This document shows, one piece after another, positions 43,006-45,576 of a stretch of DNA of 45,576 nt. The DNA is taken from contig JAFGPC010000123.1 of assembly GCA_016926155.1 (NCBI GenBank), positions 1-45,576 of the forward strand, given 5' to 3'. Numbering within the stretch: position 1 is the first letter of the stretch; the number at the start of each line of letters is the position of its first letter. Source of the DNA: Sedimentisphaerales bacterium (GTDB lineage Bacteria; Planctomycetota; Phycisphaerae; Sedimentisphaerales; Anaerohalosphaeraceae). The notes under the pieces are model-generated. The model saw nothing but the letters and a program-made list of their open reading frames with translations. It ran no database searches and was not told the DNA's origin. The position numbers and the translations under genes are program-made.

Positions 43006-43932
43006 ATGAGAAAAGAAGATTTGATAAAACGCTGGCATGAACCCTTATATGAGACCTATTTAGAGCGGATTTTGCATTGTTTAACGAAGGGTAAAACTAT
43101 AGGAGAAGACTTATCACCATTTGGATTATATGAAAATCGAATTGATTTTCGTGGGCTTGAACTGCCTGTTTGCTCAACAATAAAAAAATGCCGTTTTTTG
43201 CATGTAGATATGTCGTATTCTTCTATTGAAAGTGTAAATGCGGAGAAATGTCTTTTTGAGGATGTCATTTTCGACAGTGCCAATATGCAGGGTTTTCGTG
43301 ACCTTGGAAATAAATATCTGAATTGTTCATTTATTAGGACAGATTTATCAGGTGCAGGAATTGGACATTACGGTTCATATTATAATCAATGTGTTTTCAA
43401 GAATACAAAATTCAAAAGAACTCGATTTATTCGTACGGAGTATGACAATTGCTTATTTGAAGACTGCAAGCTGAAAAATGCAGATTTTAATGCGAGTTCA
43501 TTTGTATCATGCAAATTTATTGGGAAGCTTCATGGCGTTTGTTTTTCCAATGGGTATTTTATGGGCAAAGAACTGAATAAAGAATTTGGTGTCCCCAGAG
43601 TAAACCGAATGCAGAATGTTTCCTTTGCGGAAGCCGAGTTGAAGGAAGTTTCATTTCGATACAACTGTAATTTGTCGACGATTATTATGCCAAAAAGTGG
43701 CGAGTATCGCCTGTACGATAAATTTAGAAAACGGATGGAACTTCTCCAATCGAAGATCAATGAGTTTGAAGGTGAAGATCGCAAACAGGTTGAAATATTT
43801 ACAAAAGTATATTTGATTGACGCCGTGGATTTAGAACAGGAAGAATATATTTTTAATTGCGATGAGTTGCGTCAGTACTATGGAAATTCATTGGGCGAGA
43901 GAATTCTACATATACTAGATGAAATTCAATGA
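43006..43932 (+). CDS. Pentapeptide-repeat protein (AT-rich)
   Basis: A 308-residue protein whose residues about 45-215 contain runs of the A/S/N-(D/N/K)-L/F-x-x type, for example CRFLHVDMSYSS, CLFEDVIFDSANMQG, CSFIRTDLSGAGIG, CVFKNTKFKRTRF, CLFEDCKLKNADFNASSF and VSFAEAELKEVSF. These fold into a right-handed quadrilateral beta-helix. The N-terminal 40 and C-terminal 80 residues are helical and unrecognised. Cysteine begins many repeats, which is unusual. Base composition is clearly more AT-rich than the neighbours, suggesting recent acquisition. Some pentapeptide proteins mimic DNA and protect gyrase, but nothing here shows that role. Confidence 0.85.
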   Translation: MRKEDLIKRWHEPLYETYLERILHCLTKGKTIGEDLSPFGLYENRIDFRGLELPVCSTIKKCRFLHVDMSYSSIESVNAEKCLFEDVIFDSANMQGFRDLGNKYLNCSFIRTDLSGAGIGHYGSYYNQCVFKNTKFKRTRFIRTEYDNCLFEDCKLKNADFNASSFVSCKFIGKLHGVCFSNGYFMGKELNKEFGVPRVNRMQNVSFAEAELKEVSFRYNCNLSTIIMPKSGEYRLYDKFRKRMELLQSKINEFEGEDRKQVEIFTKVYLIDAVDLEQEEYIFNCDELRQYYGNSLGERILHILDEIQ

Positions 43933-43979
43933 CTCGTAAGTGTAAATAGAAATGAAGATCGGGAAAATTGGAGACCAAT

Positions 43980-44480
43980 ATGATCATTCGTGACGAAGTG
44001 GAATCGGATTTTGTAGCGATCTTTGAGATCACCAAAGCCGCTTTTGCCACTCTTGCGATCAGTAACCACACAGAACAACATATCATCCATGCATTGCGGG
44101 CGGCCGGCGCCCTTACGATTTCCCTGGTTGCTGAGATGGACGGAAACGTCGTGGGCCATATAGCCTTCTCGCCGGTAACTATCTCCGACGGAAGCCCGGA
44201 CTGGTATGGTCTTGGCCCTATCTCCGTGCTGCCCGAATACCAGAAACAGGGTATCGGAAAAGCCCTCATGCGGAAGGGTTTGTCCAGACTGAAGGCCCTG
44301 GGCGCCAGGGGCTGTGTTCTTGTGGGCGATCCGCATTACTATGAACAGTTTGGCTTTAGAAGCGGGCCGGAATTGACGCATGAGGGAGTTCCGCAGGAGT
44401 ACGTTCTTGCTCTGACGTTGGGCGAGAACAAGGCTCGTGGCGTCGTGACGTTTCATAAGGCCTTTTCCGCCACTGGGTAA
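43980..44480 (+). CDS. GNAT-family N-acetyltransferase
   Basis: A 166-residue acetyltransferase of the GNAT fold, closest to the YhbS-like group. MIIRDEVESDFVAIFEITKA is the usual start, GHIAFSPVTI is strand 4, and LGPISVLPEYQKQGIGKALM contains the acetyl-CoA-binding motif Q-x2-GIG-x-A. VLVGDPHYYEQFGF is the typical end motif of this group. The ATG at 43980 has GGAG six bases upstream. A TTG 12 bases earlier is less likely. The acceptor substrate is unknown. It lies 47 bases after the pentapeptide-repeat gene but has normal composition. Confidence 0.93.
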   Translation: MIIRDEVESDFVAIFEITKAAFATLAISNHTEQHIIHALRAAGALTISLVAEMDGNVVGHIAFSPVTISDGSPDWYGLGPISVLPEYQKQGIGKALMRKGLSRLKALGARGCVLVGDPHYYEQFGFRSGPELTHEGVPQEYVLALTLGENKARGVVTFHKAFSATG

Positions 44481-44618
44481 CCGGGTATTGTGGGCCATGC
44501 CTATGCGGGAATGATTTTTCCTGTGCAAAATGTCACATAATCGGGTATAGTTTATGTGTCGCTTCATGGTTCATATGGCAGGATGATTGGGGTATCTGGC
44601 AGGTGAAAGGAGAAGGCG

Positions 44619-45107
44619 ATGGATGCCATGTTGTATGGAGGATACCGATTCAAAGGCAGCGTTTTATTCACTTTGATTGTCGGGTTTGTATGTATTGGCT
44701 GTATCGGATGCGATATTTGCGGGATCGGACAGCAGGCCCACGCCAGACGCGAATTTCAAAAGGTGCTCGAGGATAATATCCGGGAGGCCGAAAGAGTCGC
44801 GGCTTCATACAGCCATCTTGGTGTGCTTGAATTTGACATTCAGCCTGACGATGCCGTTATTCTGGTCGATGGAGGAGAGGTTACATTGTCGGACGATCCT
44901 TTTTTTCTCCCCGTAGGCGCACACATGTTCGAGGCCGTCTGGCCGGATGGATCGAAAACGGGCAAAACGGTACTTGTGCTCTCTTGCACCGGAGAAAGTT
45001 CCTATGAATGGGATTACAGCAGTTCTTCGAGCAGCGCCAAAGGAAATATGAAATTCACCATGCCGATGAAGATGACAAAAGTTCAGCTTATTAAACCGGC
45101 ACAATAA
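44619..45107 (+). CDS. Putative membrane/lipoprotein with PEGA-like domain
   Basis: A 162-residue protein. A hydrophobic segment SVLFTLIVGFVCIGCIGCD ends in two possible lipobox cysteines, so it is either a lipoprotein or a membrane-anchored protein. Residues about 68-112 (GVLEFDIQPDDAVILVDGGE, then FFLPVGAHMFEAVWPDG) match the PEGA domain pattern, a short beta domain common in bacterial surface proteins. A serine run (SSSSSSAKG) precedes the C-terminus. AAGGAG lies six bases before the ATG. The function is unknown. Confidence 0.75.
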   Translation: MDAMLYGGYRFKGSVLFTLIVGFVCIGCIGCDICGIGQQAHARREFQKVLEDNIREAERVAASYSHLGVLEFDIQPDDAVILVDGGEVTLSDDPFFLPVGAHMFEAVWPDGSKTGKTVLVLSCTGESSYEWDYSSSSSSAKGNMKFTMPMKMTKVQLIKPAQ

Positions 45108-45235
45108 TCAGAAACCGGGCGATGCCTGCGTGAATTCGTGGTCTTGCTTCCGTGTCTCTCTATACCCTCGAACTTCGATGAGTTCCGTCGATTCGTGGCT
45201 TTTTCTGAACTATCCGATCCGCGGGCTCGAACAAT

Positions 45236-45370
45236 TCATTGGATGGTGATTGGGATAATCAGATTAGCCTGGACATATCGAATAACAAGAAACAAACCCA
45301 GGGCAATCAGAGAACAGACGATCAAAGCAATGGCAAGCAGAACAGCGGAATCGATTTTTCGCTTTGGCAT
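45236..45370 (-). CDS. Small single-pass membrane protein (44 residues)
   Basis: A 44-residue ORF starting MPKRKID and continuing with one long hydrophobic helix (SAVLLAIALIVCSLIALGLF), then VIRYVQANLIIPITIQ. The basic N-terminus predicts a cytoplasmic start. GAGGG lies six bases before the ATG. It begins 85 bases after the pheS stop on the same strand and may be read through from it. It is below the length at which ORFs are usually called, and no family is recognised. Confidence 0.55.
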   Translation of the reverse strand: MPKRKIDSAVLLAIALIVCSLIALGLFLVIRYVQANLIIPITIQ

Positions 45371-45455
45371 GACGGACCCTCAACGATCCCTCCCAAAAGC
45401 ATCGCGTAAAAATCCATTCAGGCTAAAAAAGCCGGATCGATTCCCGCCCAGTCGA

Positions 45456-45576
<121 letters not shown>

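Overview
The window looks like a chromosomal segment of a heterotrophic, glycan-degrading bacterium of moderate GC content. The most likely source is Planctomycetota (Phycisphaerae-like) or a related PVC-group lineage. This is an inference from the gene mix: Tat-exported Gfo/Idh and aldo-keto oxidoreductases, three sodium:solute symporters, a UroD-like protein beside a sialidase-like protein, an FG-GAP repeat protein, split glycine decarboxylase and frequent TTG/GTG starts. No rRNA, tRNA, CRISPR array or insertion sequence was recognised.

Layout. 1-1340 (+): HU/IHF-type DNA-binding protein, cold-shock protein (TTG start) and an AT-rich membrane protein. 1449-4011 (-): an APC permease fused to two universal-stress domains, preceded by a small overlapping membrane ORF. 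4074-4802 (+): a DUF434/DUF5616-like protein with a PIN/NYN-like C-terminal half. 4817-6000 (-): a HAD phosphatase and a small membrane protein, the latter followed by a clear terminator. 6364-14336 (-): a five-gene cluster read as sialidase-like beta-propeller, sodium symporter, UroD-like protein, SGNH-like membrane protein, Tat-exported Gfo/Idh oxidoreductase, with a recognisable promoter at 14359-14386. 14520-14646 (+): a compact promoter-terminator unit that could be a small RNA or an attenuated leader. 14791-15867 (+): ECF sigma factor and zinc-type anti-sigma factor.

15891-18783 (-): metE directly downstream of an unusual regulator that joins an XRE helix-turn-helix to a class III nucleotide-cyclase-like domain. 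Its leader carries repeated AAATCAA motifs. 19013-22374 (+): lipoprotein, Tat-exported aldo/keto reductase and an SGLT-like symporter. 22617-24553 (-): methyltransferase and FG-GAP protein. 24755-29298 (+): gcvT-gcvH-gcvPA-gcvPB behind a good sigma70-type promoter. 29333-30253 (-): a secreted protein. 30392-31357 (+): a carbon-nitrogen hydrolase.

31373-41025 (-) is the most striking region: a tightly packed, apparently single transcription unit anmK-murQ-symporter-ABC ATPase-bimodular glycosidase/lyase-pncB-pncA. It has 4-base overlaps at three junctions and a good promoter at 41055-41083. It joins anhydro-MurNAc recycling, sodium-driven uptake, polysaccharide breakdown and NAD salvage. A double-SIS protein resembling glucokinase regulatory protein is read divergently from a second promoter in the same 150-base gap.

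43006-45107 (+): an AT-rich pentapeptide-repeat protein, a GNAT acetyltransferase and a PEGA-like envelope protein. The window ends on the minus strand with a 44-residue membrane protein and the 3' end of pheS.
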